64,000 nucleotides of DNA from Dipteris shenzhenensis (Eukaryota; Polypodiophyta; Polypodiopsida; Gleicheniales), in NCBI GenBank assembly GCA_047967505.1, contig CM106539.1, one strand, 5' to 3'. Below are positions 45,000 through 57,461 of the stretch, piece by piece (positions within the stretch are counted from its first letter, which is position 1; each line of letters starts with the position of its first letter). The position numbers and the translations under genes were made by a program. The notes below the pieces were generated by a model that made no database searches, was not told where the DNA came from, and saw nothing but the letters and a program-made list of their open reading frames with translations.

Positions 45000-47900
45000 A
45001 GAAAGTCATTATGTAAGCACACTTTTATGTAAAGGCTCGCCAATTCTAGGATCCTCAACCAAATAAATCAAAACTTGTTTTCATCAACGAGCCATCCTTC
45101 TTATGGACACATGCGATATGAAAACATTGTGTTGTATCTACATTGCCCGCCATTATCTCCATGAGATTAATGATAGAGGCAATTTTAAAAGAATAATGGT
45201 TCTTTTGTGTAGTTTTAGAAGACCAATGGTCCTTGGATGCGTTAATTTTACGAGCAAAAACCTATGAGCAAGTTTATCCGAGCGTATTTTTCAAGAGATT
45301 TAAAAAAATGTATTTCTTTAGGAAACATGGTTTTAACACTTTTATTTTCACTAGAACTAGATCCCTTTATCATAAAAATATAAAGACTAGTCACTCATTC
45401 ATTTTTACACGACATAATTTTCTTATTTAGAGACATCCCTTTGTACCCCTGTTATTACCTTTAAAAAGTATTGATTCCTTTAAGAAACATCCCTCATAAT
45501 CACTCTTAATGTAATAATACTATGCATATATAATTACTTATTAACACATTTATATCATATGGCAATATCTTTTTAGTGTTTTTATAGCATAAATAACAAG
45601 ATATTTATGGACATGTTTCTAAAGAAGTTTAAATTACTATAAATAAGTATTAACTTGGGCTTATATATCACTCTCATAAAATACATGTAATATTTAATAC
45701 TATATATGAAAGATTTTCCAAAATATAACTCCATAGATGTGCTCAAATGGGGTGTTCCGATCGATTTGAGTGGCTGAATGACTATATTTGGACATTGGAT
45801 ATGAAAGTTATCTCACTTTTAAAAGTGATGTCCAAGATAGTTTCTCCAGCGAAACTACCTTGGGAGACCTGCTTCAAAGGGGTTTCGTTGGCGAAACTAC
45901 CTGGATGGCTTGCTCCAATGAGTTTTCTTTGAAGAAACCCTTTCATGAAAATAGATTGAGAGAGGGTTTTCAATGTCACCCCCTATTAAGTAAAAGTTGT
46001 AAGAAGGATCATAAGAGAATTTTCATAGAGAAGTCTACTCTACATGTGGGTTTCTTCAAAAGCCATCCCATTATGCTCTCACCATTCCTAAAGATTCACC
46101 TAAAGATTTTTGTATAAAATAGGTATTGCTATAATACTTTGCATATTTCTAAGTGAAACTATGTTTTCTTCTGATCGATTTTTGCCATATTTATGCATAG
46201 TTGGAAGCTTTTTTTTTCCTTCGCTCGGACGCTCGGAAGATTTCGCTCAGAAAATGCTCATCCCCATGGTCCTTTGTGTAGTTTTAAGTAGAAAGTGGTA
46301 TAGTTTCATTTAGTTACCTTGGATCCCATACCTTAGAAGTCCCTTTGTCCTTTGTATAATTTTAACTAACAAAAATGGTACAAATTTCTTTAATTACCTT
46401 GGATCCTATACCAAGCATTGATCCCATCATGTTTTGATTCAATGTTATTACTACGTGTTATTTCATTATCAAGTATATATTTTTCCAATGTGAGTTACTT
46501 TGTAAAACTTTGAATCCTTATCCCTAGAAAGACCCAAAAATCCCTTCAAAGGGTCGAAATGAATGACTAGAAATAAGGACCTAGAGAAGAATTTCTTTAA
46601 TATGTTTGTAAAGCAAAAATGAAAAGATAAGTTATCTAGGAACAACAATAACATGTGATGTATTATGCATCAATATAAAATGAAATAGAAGATTAGAGGA
46701 GATAGAAGCACCAAGGGCCTTAAAGGTTGATTAAGGCCAGGATCTAGAGCTTGTAGATTAACCACTATATTTTCTCAGAATAGTAGATGATTATTTTTCC
46801 AAAAAAAAATCAAATTGCATAGGGGTAAGGCATAAGCATGCGCGGCCACAAAAGTACATCTTTAGTGCAAGCACTAGAGCAAATAGTGGGTCTCTATTCA
46901 AATTGCAAGAACAAGGTGGCAAGGATTTATATAAAGAACATGTTTGTAATTTTAAGTAAATCCTACAACACAAGCTATGTAGACACAACATCCAACACAT
47001 AGATGTGGAGACAGATACAATAGTATTCTATACACTCTTAATATGTGATTGGTTATGGGTCCTTCATTTGCTAATCCTTCTCTTGACTTGTGAAAAAGGT
47101 CTCCTCATATGAATACTAAGGTGTACATAATGCATGCTTGTATATGGTATAATTTCTGCGCCTATAGAACATGCAACTTATATTAGAAGTTAGACCATAT
47201 TCCAAAGCTCACATTTTCTCATTTTGCGACTTTTTCGACTCAATTTCATGCAAGTTTTGGCCCATGTTTGGGCACATTAGTAGGTTTTTGAGAAATTCTA
47301 ATATGCACATCTCAAAATCATTAATATAATGCATTTTTAAAGCCAATTTCAAAAAGCTTTGCACTATATTGTGTCGGTGCGACCTTATACTTGTGTTGTC
47401 TCCTTGTTCAAAGCATCAAACAAAATTTTTAGTAACATTGTGATCTTGCTACTCTCTTTTAATCTATTCAAGTTGTTTTAATGATTCAATGGAATATTTG
47501 TGATACCCTACTAGCTTTATTGAATTTGTTCCAAGTTAGACTTGTTCTCGAACTCTCATTGACTAGTGTAAACTTGAATACCTTAAATTATGTCATTTGG
47601 AACTTTTATAAAAACTAAAAAAATTGCGGATTTGTTATCAAGTCTAAAGCATAGATAGAAGATGCAACTGGTCTCAAGAAGAAGCCTGAGACAAAACATG
47701 AGGCTTTCAAGCATTCTTTTCCAAATGTCTTAACTTGCACACCTATAGCATCATTCTCATCTCAATTACTTGACCTACTTCGAAGGGTCAATTTCAAAGT
47801 TGGGTCTTTGACTTCATATTTATTTTCTTCAAATATAGCCTAATCCATAAATCACTAAATATGTTACGTGACTTGCTGATGTAACGTAAAGACAGTCACA

Positions 47901-50900
47901 TATTGTATTTGTGTCAAGAGTAGACTTTAAGGAAGTGAACAATAAATAATATTCAACTAATTACATCATGAAGAAATGAATTAGTGTCAAGAGCAATGTG
48001 TACTAAGTGGTTTATAGGTAGCAACCATTAATGAGTGGCAAACATATAACTTTATCAAATGATAAGGTTCTAAAACAATACATTATCAAATGATAAGGCC
48101 TTAATGAGTAGGTAGCATCCATTAATGAGTGGCAAGCGTACATTATCAAATGATATGTGGTTTAGTAGGTAGCAACCATTAATGAGTGGCAAACAAATGT
48201 ATCAAACAATAAGTCCTAGGAACAATACCGTAATTGCTTCAATCTTTAATGAAATCAAGGAAATGATCATGGCTTCATCAATCAAACATTATTGTTGCAA
48301 AGAGCACCTACAATGCTTGCACCAAAGTGTAGTCTCATGAATCTAGTGTTCAACTTGGTTTTGATACACACATAATAAATTTAGTCCAATCAATGTTGTC
48401 TAGCAAAGAGCTATGCAGGTTCATATAGTGAAATGTCACATTCTAGCTCCAAGCTTGTGCATGTTGCTTCCTTCTACATTTTTATTGAATCTCTTATTTT
48501 TGTTTGCAATCATTCTCTGGATATGGGATTGAAGTGGATGTCTCTTTCACATCCGATATGTTATCCAAATTCTATGAACAAGTGGATTTGCTACCATGTA
48601 AAATGAAAAGTTACACTAAGCTAATAGAAGCAACAAAGGGAATGCACCAAAATAACTTTTCAAGGATGTATACCAAGAGGAAGAAAATGTAAAATATAAA
48701 TGCCACTCAAAGAAATAAATTACATTTGCTTCAAGAATATGAGTACAGATGTTAAGTGCAATGTTCCATAGAATCTCCTTGAACAAGCCATGTAAGCATA
48801 CAAATTAAAGTGAAACCTATTAAAATATCCTCTATGGTGCACCCTTCATGTTTTTCCTAGACCCTTTCATTAAGTCACTCCATCTAGTGGATTATTGGAT
48901 AGACTATGGGTAGACTCTTAATGTATGGGCCTCAATGTTAGGTCCTTCTACCAGTACTATAATTGCACTTGAATGTATGTAATTTTGATTATGTACCTCA
49001 CAAATTATAAAAGGTGGACATATAGTGGATATCACCTATTTTATCACTGAGGAGAATGAATTTTAGTACATATTAAATTTCAATTGCATCAATTGAGATA
49101 TTTTTTGTATATACTATAGAAAAACCTACAAGAGCATGAAGTATATGGAAACGAGATACAAGCAAAAAAACCTCTTCAAGTATTTGTTCAAATTTTGAAT
49201 TTGTACTTTATCTTGTAACAAATATATATATTTGTATCCACCCAAAAGCAAGGAGAGGTTCATAGAGGACAATAAGCCATGGCAGATACCATAGCAAGCT
49301 ATACTCTAAATGACCAATTTCATGATAGATATCATAAGCAAGCTATACTCTAAATGACCAATTTCATGAACCCTTTGGCACTTTGGGGAAAAAAAAGACA
49401 CTTTGTTTTAAAAATTAATGGAAGTAGAGTAGTTACAACCCTATAGTAAAGATTTAGATATTGAAGTTCCTTCAACTAATAGACAAACAAGGAACGCATA
49501 AATTGAAAAGGATAATGCAAGAAATTCAAGCACAAAAGAGAGTATAGAAAAGTACAAGACCAAAATGGTGGCTAAAGTTTGTGAATAAATGAACCGGGTT
49601 ATGATTAATTCAAGCACAAAGGAGAGTACAAAAAAGTGAAAGACCAAAATGGGGCTGAAGTTTGAGAATAAAGAAACTGGTAAAACCAATTGCAATTGCT
49701 AAAGCTAGATATCACCGTGTCATTTTTCCTAGGAAAAGGTTGTAATCAAGTATTTTTGGGATGCCACACTTGTATTAGAACAATCAATGAGCTTCATAGG
49801 GTTTTTATTAAATGAAGGTAGACCTTAATTTTCATTTTTTTTAATTTCATGACATGAACATTGAATGCACAACCTTGTCTTGAATTACTCTTTTACATTT
49901 CACTTTGGTTGCACAAATATCAAGTCTAAAACATAACAATTCTTTTCCTATTGTCCATGCACAAAAATTCCATGGGTTGGGAAAGTACATGCATCGATTT
50001 TAGCTCCCATTGTAGGATTTTATACTAAGGGTCTATGGAACCCGAAAACCATGATAACAATTCAACTTCTATATCCTAGAAAATAAAATTCCAAACCTCA
50101 ATCACAATTGCTTTGTCTTGAGTTTTCATCTCGACAAAAAATTTCACGTATCTCACATGTAATTGCTTCCATTTCTTTGCTAGTTGGATTTAATGAAAGG
50201 ACCTATACAATATGACAATTTCAATATGTCATAATAATTCTCCAAAATTCACAATTATAATATTATCCAAGTAATTCAGCTTTAAATTGAAGAAAAAGTC
50301 ATCATATATGATGCCAAAATAGATAACAATAATATTATCCAAGCATTTCACCTTTGAATTAAACAAAACTCATCATATATGATGCAATAACATTGAAGCC
50401 TAAGAATACAAATTAACCAGCATTGAACTTGCATGTCCCTTTAAAAAAAGAACATAATGAGGAAGTACCCATTTTGTAAAATATATGATGAATTCTCACA
50501 TGTGAGTATTACTAGCATTTGCAATGTTTAAAACAAAATAGAGTGGACATAGGGATGAAACAAAATTCAATGTTGGTTATCTTAAGAAGCAAAAGTCTTT
50601 CTTACATGCTTGCACATCCAATGTACTTGTAAAATATATAAGAGACTTCAAACTACCAATGTCATTTTGGCTCGTCATCATAGATAATGGCATTGATAGT
50701 TTTTCAATATCATCTAGAAAAAAAAATTTAAAGGAAGGATGAGGGTATTTATATCCTCTTCAAAAAATCATTTAGTGTGCCGATTAAAATGCCTAAGAGT
50801 CTAAGATATAAAAGTAATCACAATATGAAAGCAATTATAGTGTAGCTTAATAACAAAACATCATGCACTATCAAATTCCAAGATTTTTGCATTGCATGAT

Positions 50901-51640
50901 AGCCAAATCTTTATATAAGTGACAATGCTAAACCAAAATTAAAAACCCTAGCATTCATGCTTGTTGTACCAAAACAAATCAAAAGTCAAAACATGCATAG
51001 CAATCAAGTCATGACCTTGAGAAAAACTATCTGATATAAAGCAAACAGGGCATGAGGGAGAACTCCAAGACAAGAGACTCGTGCATGTATTGCAATGTGA
51101 GAATAGAGACAAATGTAAGAGGGGGGTTCTCAATGGCAATGAATAGCATTTTAAAAGGGACACTCGACCATCCCAGTGACTTGCTTCAAATTCCTCTATG
51201 AATTCGGAAGCACAATCTTTTTTATTTTTTGATGAAAATACTTCTTTTAAGTATAAAAATACCCCAAGAGCAAAGCTCATAGAACAAATACATCATGCAA
51301 GGAATGAAATCGCCACCTCAATCTAAGAAAAACGAGGAACTACTCCACTCTCTAAGAAAAACCCTCCTAGCATAAGCTGCTCAAGAAGACCCTTGCATAC
51401 TTACCCAAAGGGCCATCAAAGCGTGCACAGTGTCTGTCCAAATACTAGCCAATGTGTGTGAAGGGTAGATCTATGAGCCATCTAAAGACTGTGCATCTGA
51501 ATCTCCAAACATGCCACTCTGAAATGCTCACCAAAATCTCCCACAAAGTATCCACCGAGGCATCTCCATGTCGGTAAGACAAGTAGGAAATCATCCAAAG
51601 AGCATGACTCAACTCAATGTCATGCATAGGATGGTGAGGC
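45000..51640. other. Long AT-rich interval without recognised genes
   Basis: No frame shows a known domain. Local structures: two GTTTC-N6/7-GCGAAAC dyads at 45838-45895; a minisatellite at 48005-48230 (listed separately); a 46-bp duplication at 49275-49372 (AAGCAAGCTATACTCTAAAT); a ~95-bp duplication at 49515-49680 (AATTCAAGCACAAA.GAGAGT); and a ~78-bp duplication at 50263-50400 (CATCATATATGATGC, itself a dyad). Confidence 0.6.
48005..48230. repeat. Minisatellite with ATCAAATGAT dyads
   Basis: TAGGTAGCAACCATTAATGA and GTGGCAAAC recur near 48016, 48110 and 48160, separated by TTATCAAATGATAAGG segments in varying number. Confidence 0.82.
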
Positions 51641-51654
51641 AACCTCTCTCCTTT

Positions 51655-51932
51655 GTAACAGCCAGAGTTGCATTGCCATTGGCAACAATCCTATCTTTCA
51701 TGCTCACATGAAACATATTGAAAATCGTCATCACTACATATGGGATTGTATTTCAGATGGCTTCATTGATCTTATCTATTGTTCCACCGAGGACAATATG
51801 GCAGATATCTTCACCAAAATCCTGTCAGCACCTCTTTTCACACGTCATCGACATGGTCACATATATAGGCAACTGGTAGATCCCAGATCCACAATTATCT
51901 CCATGATTATCTCAATCAATCACCTCCTATGA
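51655..51932 (+). pseudogene. Copia RNase H C-terminal fragment
   Basis: QSCIAIGNNPIFHAHMKHIE, CISDGFIDLIYCSTEDNMAD and IFTKILSAPLFTRH match the end of Copia RNase H, including the conserved ADIFTK motif. Everything upstream of this in pol is missing, so the element is 5'-truncated or rearranged. A purine tract and an LTR-like sequence follow in the right order. Confidence 0.9.
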
Positions 51933-52109
51933 TCACTCCAAATCCACATATCACACCAACCTGACATACCTAACTACCAAGTCACTAGAACCTTCTAGCA
52001 CACCTACACTCACACACTCCTTGCATGGGACTCCAAGCCCATAGGCACACACACACACATACATCAATTTGCCCTTCAGCATGGGGATTAGAGACATTAA
52101 AACAATGTC

Positions 52110-52443
52110 AAGGGGGGTTGTAAATTGACATTGTTTCTTTTGTACTCCCATAGGTTGCTATATCCACACATGGATGAATTTGTGCAATCATGGCACTTCA
52201 GGTGCAGTAGGTACTTCTGAGATCATTCCAGAGTACTTCAGCCATATCATTAAGAGGGGATTTGTAGACTTATACAAGAATATAATAATATAGGATAGAC
52301 TAGGACTTAGCCTATTTTGGTGTGTAGTACTTGGGTACTATATATACCAAGTACTTGTACTTCATTTTCATTGAGCATTCTATTGCACTTGTGACCACTT
52401 CTTGCTTACTTGTGTTCACAACCATCTCCATTTTGTTCCTTCA
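52110..52443 (+). repeat. Purine tract and 3' LTR of the truncated Copia
   Basis: AAGGGGGG (52110-52117) precedes TGTAAATTGACATTG. A TATA-like word (CTATATATACC, about 52340) lies inside. The right end near 52443 is a guess at a CA dinucleotide, because no second LTR is available for comparison. Confidence 0.55.
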
Positions 52444-52749
52444 AAATCAGCAGCTGGAACTGAGGAGGAATCAGCAGCACTAGCTGGTGGGAATCTCGAG
52501 GATAGGAGCACCAGAAGTAGGCGGCAATCCCAAGGCTGATGCCGAGGGTAGAAGCATGAGCAGCAGTCCCGAGGCAAGCAGTTCCAACCGTCGATGTAGC
52601 AGCACCTCATGTTGATGAAGATCAGCTCCAACCGCTACATAAAGAGGCTAAGAGTGAGAAGAGGGCTGCCTTCAAAGAGGAAAGAAAAAAAAAGGAAAAA
52701 AGAGAAAGAGGGTAAAGGAAGCGGGGAAGAAATGAGGGAAGGAAGGATG

Positions 52750-53142
52750 GCTCTGATACCACATGAAGGAACATGGTGGAGAGGGAGAGGGAGAGAGAGA
52801 GTAGGCTAGGGAGAGAGATAATGATACTCAAATGGAAACATAATGAAAGGAAACGAAAATGAAAGAAAGAGAAATGGAAGTACCAAAATAAAAGGACTCA
52901 CATTGATAAGCTTGATGTAGACTCCTTGATGTGTGTTGATAGTACGATCATATATAGGATAGGCACACATACTAGAATACGAAAGTGTATATGGGATATT
53001 ACCCAATATGACATGTGGCACTCACACAAGTCTCTACTAGAACTCCTAGTAGAACACACTAAAACACGCTCGACTTCATGTTCTAATATCATAATACATC
53101 CCCCTCCTGCAAGAGGGTATAGGAAGGATGGCTCTGATACCA
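52750..53142 (-). mobile_element. LTR bounded by PBS on one side and PPT on the other
   Basis: The LTR 52764-53098 (minus: TGTATTATGATATTAG ... CTTCA) has a primer-binding site just after it (TGGTATCAGAGCC, minus, ending 52750) and a purine tract just before it (GGAGGGGGA, 53107-53099). A second primer-binding site sits at 53142-53131, followed by another LTR start (TGAAGGAACATGG on plus, 53145). The whole interior between the two LTRs is only 44 bp (53099-53142). The LTR contains ATGTCATATTGGG.AATATCC-like sequence shared with the nested element at 38.7 kb. Confidence 0.72.
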
Positions 53143-53144
53143 CA

Positions 53145-53450
53145 TGAAGGAACATGGAGGAAAGGTGAGGGACTACTGGAATGGAACCAAGAACAGAACA
53201 TGACAATGATAGACTACTAATCTATGCACCCCATGTAACTCAGAGACTAGAGTCTGAGCGTGTTCAAAGGTTGATCCAAGCACTCTCATGGCTTGAGACT
53301 CAACATGCTCAGAGGCTCATGTAGGGAGAGAGATAATGATACTCAAATGGAAACATAATGAAAGGAAAGGAAAAATGAAAGAAATAGAAATGGAAGTACC
53401 AAAATGAAAGGACTCACATTGATAAGCTTGATGTAGAATCCTCAATGTGT
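53145..53450 (-). repeat. Second LTR of this family with foreign insert
   Basis: 53145-53162 and 53326-53450 match 52764-52781 and 52810-52935. The middle (53163-53325: CATGACAATGATAGACTA ... CTCATGGCTTGAGACTCAAC) instead matches, in reverse, the interior of the 38.7-kb element near 40540-40750. Confidence 0.7.
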
Positions 53451-53619
53451 CCACTGAGCCATAGAAGTGAAGTGCTGAACCAAAGCTTTTGCATCTGCTA
53501 CTTTGTGACACAAATCCCTAAGATAGCATTTGCCATCTTTAATAAGATCTTGCATCCCCAGGGAGAATCGGTCCCATGCCCAGTCCCCATCAATAGAAGC
53601 ATACAAAAAAAGTCAAAAG

Positions 53620-54400
53620 TCAATGAAGGAGAGCCTTGAACATAATCTGAAAGGCATGATGCTTCAGATAAGAATTATTCACCAGCAAAAGCCTTTTTGC
53701 ATGGCAACTGCACATATGCACTAGTAGACCAAATTGTAAAGGCATAGGGACAGAAAAATGATCAGATAAGCACAAGGCATAATCCAGATGCATGTCAGAA
53801 GTAAAATCGTCACAAACTAAACTGCATGAAGCACGTACCAATGATCCAAACGTGACCAATACTAAGTGAGCGCATTATGATGGAAAGTATATCAAAGACA
53901 TCAGGCTTGAGGTGCTGCCATAAATTATAGGCCTGCAAAGTAGAGAGCCTAGGAATTCCTTTTTCTTTCCATCATATGCGAACGATGTGTACCACTATCC
54001 TCATTGGTAGGGGAACTATTAAAATCCCCACATACAAATGCATGATCTGTTCAAGGATTTTCAGCCAAGCGATGCCACATTTCAGCCCGAACTGCAGATT
54101 TAGAATATGCATAGACAGAAGCAAATTCATAATTATCCCCATTCATGATGCATAGCGACCATGCAGCTCACTATAAACCAATTACAGCTGTAAATCATCA
54201 TGAACCAGCATGGCAAAAAGGAAGTCCGGCCAAAGTAGAAGGTGCGAAAACCCGCAAAGAAGCATTCATGGCCCGTGATGGGATTTTATTGTGTTCTTGC
54301 AAACAAACAACACGGAGCCTATAAGCAGTAATATAATCCCAAAGAAGCCTCCATTTATTTATATTACAGAGGCCCTGAACATTATATGTAAGGCATTTGA
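53620..54400 (-). pseudogene. LINE APE endonuclease remnant
   Basis: Minus-strand LTYNVQGLCNINKWRLLWDY and VVCLQEHNKI match the start of a plant LINE APE endonuclease. YEFASVYAYSKSAVRAEMWH and DHAFVCGDFNSSPTNED near 54120-54000 give the GDFN motif. LDYALCLSDHFSVPM near 53770 has the final catalytic SDH. Frames change several times. No reverse transcriptase follows at lower coordinates, so the element is truncated. The enzyme would nick target DNA to prime reverse transcription. Confidence 0.85.
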
Positions 54401-54479
54401 GCCGTATGTACATATTTGTGTGACATAACATCATTTGAGCCGTATGTACATATTTTTGTGACATAACATCAAATCATTT

Positions 54480-55773
54480 CTGCATGGCTGCACCAGATGG
54501 TGGCGGACCAGCATATTCTTGATATGCATTCCCTGGGTCATCATCTTGAATAGGACCGGGAGAAGAGGGAGGAAAGGCGAATTGTCATAAGGCACCACTG
54601 TCGTCAAAGATAGACACAATGGATCTGCACGAAGCACTGTAGGCCAAAGTTTACCAACCCCAAATCCATCCACTCCCACATTCTCTTCAGAGGATGATGC
54701 ATTTTCCATCCAATTCCAAGCAACCAATGTCCTTGGCTTGAAAAAAAAATTGGGTAATTGCCAATTTGAAGAAGAGGGCTTCTCTGATGTTTTATCAACC
54801 ACCTTGGAAGCCGTGGCCTGCATTTTAGCTTTACCCTTATCATTTACCATTGGGGGGGAGGCATTCCCACACCTCTAGCACATGGTGCAGCAGCAGTCTT
54901 TGGCAAAGCAGCATCATTCGGGTGGTTTCAATAACACCTGTGGGCATTCAGACTGCATATGGCCAAATTTACCACATTCAAAACAAGAGCCTGCAAATTT
55001 GCCACATTTCAGACTAAAGAAAACTTGCTGGGATGGCATGCCCGCCATATCAACTTGCAGAGCCACATGTGGAGGGGTGGGCCTATCAATGTCCCACAAA
55101 ACACAAAAGCAGTTAACATTGCCAAGAGCACGTGGGGAACAAGCCACTTTCCCCAAAGCTTCAGCCAAGTAGGGCAATGCTGGTCTGCAATATAACACAA
55201 ATCAACCACCTCAACCCAGATTGGGCATCTATGCCACATAAAGCTTTGATAATCCTTGGTAAGCATCCAAGGATACACATGCACCAATTGATTGCCAAAA
55301 AGAAGTGGAGATATAAGCAAGAGCTGTTGTTTATTTGGGCATCAGTAAAAATAACTTCATTAAAGCCTCTATCTACTTTATAACAACCCTAAAAAAAGCA
55401 GCCCTTGAGCAAGGCTTTCAAACATTGTGCCACATCCCCTGCATCTGGCATACAATCTAGGAAAAAAACCCACTTGAGCCAAGCTCATGACTAGTGCAAA
55501 TAAAACCGAGACACAGAACTCTAGGACAGGCTCATCACCCCAAGCTTGATTGATTTCTGAAAATCCTTCCTGTAATGTGTCCAAAAAAGGTTGCAGCTCC
55601 GGATTTGTGCACAACTGAGAATTTTCTGCAACCACTTGACAACGCTTGGGATCATTCCTGTTGTGCTGTTGAGACTCCATTTGGAAAGGCTTACAGTAGG
55701 TGAAAAAATAAAGGCAAAGAGGACAGGAAAGAGAGCACACAGACGAAGGGAGATATGGACAGAAAAGAAGCAA
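54480..55773 (-). pseudogene. LINE ORF1-like protein with CCHC knuckle
   Basis: It begins near 55680 (MESQQHNRNDPKRCQVVAEN), with open sequence up to 55773. It continues after a frame change with RCPIWVEVVDLCYIADQHCP, resembling the DUF4283-type RNA-binding domain of plant LINE ORF1, and SLKCGKFAGSCFECGKFGHM followed by QSECP, a perfect CX2CX4HX4C zinc knuckle (about 54975-54930). The C-terminus is Ser/Lys-rich. ORF1 lies directly upstream of the endonuclease, as in L1-type LINEs. Frameshifts near 55380 and 55000 inactivate it. Confidence 0.8.
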
Positions 55774-55783
55774 GGTAAAAGGA

Positions 55784-56690
55784 GATTATGAGAGGATTGT
55801 AAGGGGTGAAAGGGAGGGTGGAAAAAAAGGCAATGATTGGAAGGGCTGTAGGCAAGTTATGAACAGCTCAAGGCAAGGAGTAAAGTAAAGCAAGCAAGCA
55901 ACAAAAGATGACGATTTGATGAGGTATTTGCACAACAATGAAACTGCTAGAAAACCCCTAAAACGCCCACATTCACGCAGACCCAGTCACAACAGCAGCA
56001 GCTCAGAAAATATGGCGGCAAAAAAGGAGAGAAGGGGCAGGACATCACGAAGCTACGAACACAAACACACACGCGCGCACGCACACACACACAAATCCCC
56101 ATTTTCTGATTTATGTACACTTATGAGTTTTAATTAAAGCCCCCCCGGCCCCCTTACTTTTACACTCATCCTTAGTTTCTTATGATAACCCTTGATAAGT
56201 CAAACCCCCCCCGCCTCCCCCTCCGCCCCTCCTAATTATAAGAGGATCGTAAGGGGTGAAAGGGAGGGTGGAACAGAAGGCAATCATTGGAAGGGCTGTA
56301 GGCAAGTTATGAGCAGCTCAAGGCAAGGAGTAAAGTAAAGCAAGCAAGCAACAAAAGATGGCGAGTTGATGAGGTATTTGCACATCAATGAAAACTGCCA
56401 GAAAACCCCTTAATGCCCACATTCACGCAGACCCAGTCACAACACCAGGAGCTCAGAAAGTATGGCGGCAAAACAGGAGAGAAGGGGCAGGACATCACGA
56501 AGCTAAAACCACAAACACACTTTGTTTTTTTTTAACACACACACTCTTCCTCGTTTTTTGATTTATTTACACTTATAAGTTTTAATTAAAGCCCCCTGGC
56601 CTCCTTACTTTCACACTCATACTTACTTTATTATTATAACCCTTGATAAGTTACAACCAACCCCCCCCCCCCCCCCCCCTTCCTTTTTTT
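55784..56690 (-). repeat. Two 451-bp 5' monomers of the LINE
   Basis: ATTAT.AGAGGAT.GTAAGGG starts at 55784 and 56235. GGAAGGGCTGTAGGCAAGTT, CATTCACGCAGACCCAGTCA, GGAGAGAAGGGGCAGGACAT and TTTTAATTAAAGCCCCC recur in order. The copies lie directly upstream (minus strand) of ORF1, where tandem promoter monomers are found in some L1 elements. C-runs end each monomer (about 56204-56227 and 56664-56682). Confidence 0.85.
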
Positions 56691-56699
56691 ATCCTATTT

Positions 56700-57410
56700 T
56701 TTTCATTCGGCAATCTTGTCCTCTCTTCCACCTGCTTTTTCTTCAGTTAGAATTTTATTACCTTCTCCTTTTTTGTTTGCTACCCAAACCATCCCCCTTT
56801 TTTTATGGATTCATACTCACTCCCTACTTAACGCTTTTGAGTCACGCCCCCCACCCCCCCCCTTGTCTCACTTAAGTTATAACTCTTGTTATGCCCTAAA
56901 GTAGAGCAACTACTACTCAAACTAAAAGAAGAAATGAAAAACTTCCAGTTGGGCCATAGGAAGGTCCCCAAGGGTATGTGCATCCAGTGCACATGCGCAC
57001 ATACACACACACAATGTGTATGTATGTACACATACACACATGTATGTATACATGTATATCTGTCTCTCTCAAACCCTTCCCTATACTTCACCCAGACTTG
57101 GGAATGCTTTACATCCCAAACAAGGCGGGGTTGGGGGGGATACGTAATCAATAGAAAAGACCAATAATAATATATGATTAATATGTGCAGGGTGGTGTCG
57201 AGAATATTCTACAATAAGTGTGGTTAAGGTTTCATGATTGAAATGGGATTGTGCCAACATTATATTTGGATGGCCCCATTGGGTGCATAATTGAGCTAGG
57301 TGAGCAAGAGTCCAAGGAGACAATATCAAAGGAGCTAGGTCAGTAAAACAAGGTGGCCTGCAAGGCATGTAGTTGAAATTGTATATCACCACAATGTAAA
57401 TATCCTAAGT
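56700..57410. other. Gene-free interval with simple repeats
   Basis: Pyrimidine-rich sequence with C-runs (56846-56862) and CA/TATG microsatellites at 56990-57060. No coding pattern was recognised. Confidence 0.5.
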
Positions 57411-57461
57411 CAAAGTAAAGTTGACCATTTATTTGATCATAATTAAAGAGTTTTCCATCTA

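Noticed and set aside
53250-53275. Second pol III B-box candidate (GGTTGATCC)
   Set aside because: It lacks the conserved C of GGTTCGA and has no convincing A box at the right distance.
55784-56690. Direct LTR pair around a short element
   Set aside because: The copies abut with no interior, no primer-binding site and no TG...CA ends, and sit just upstream of LINE ORF1.
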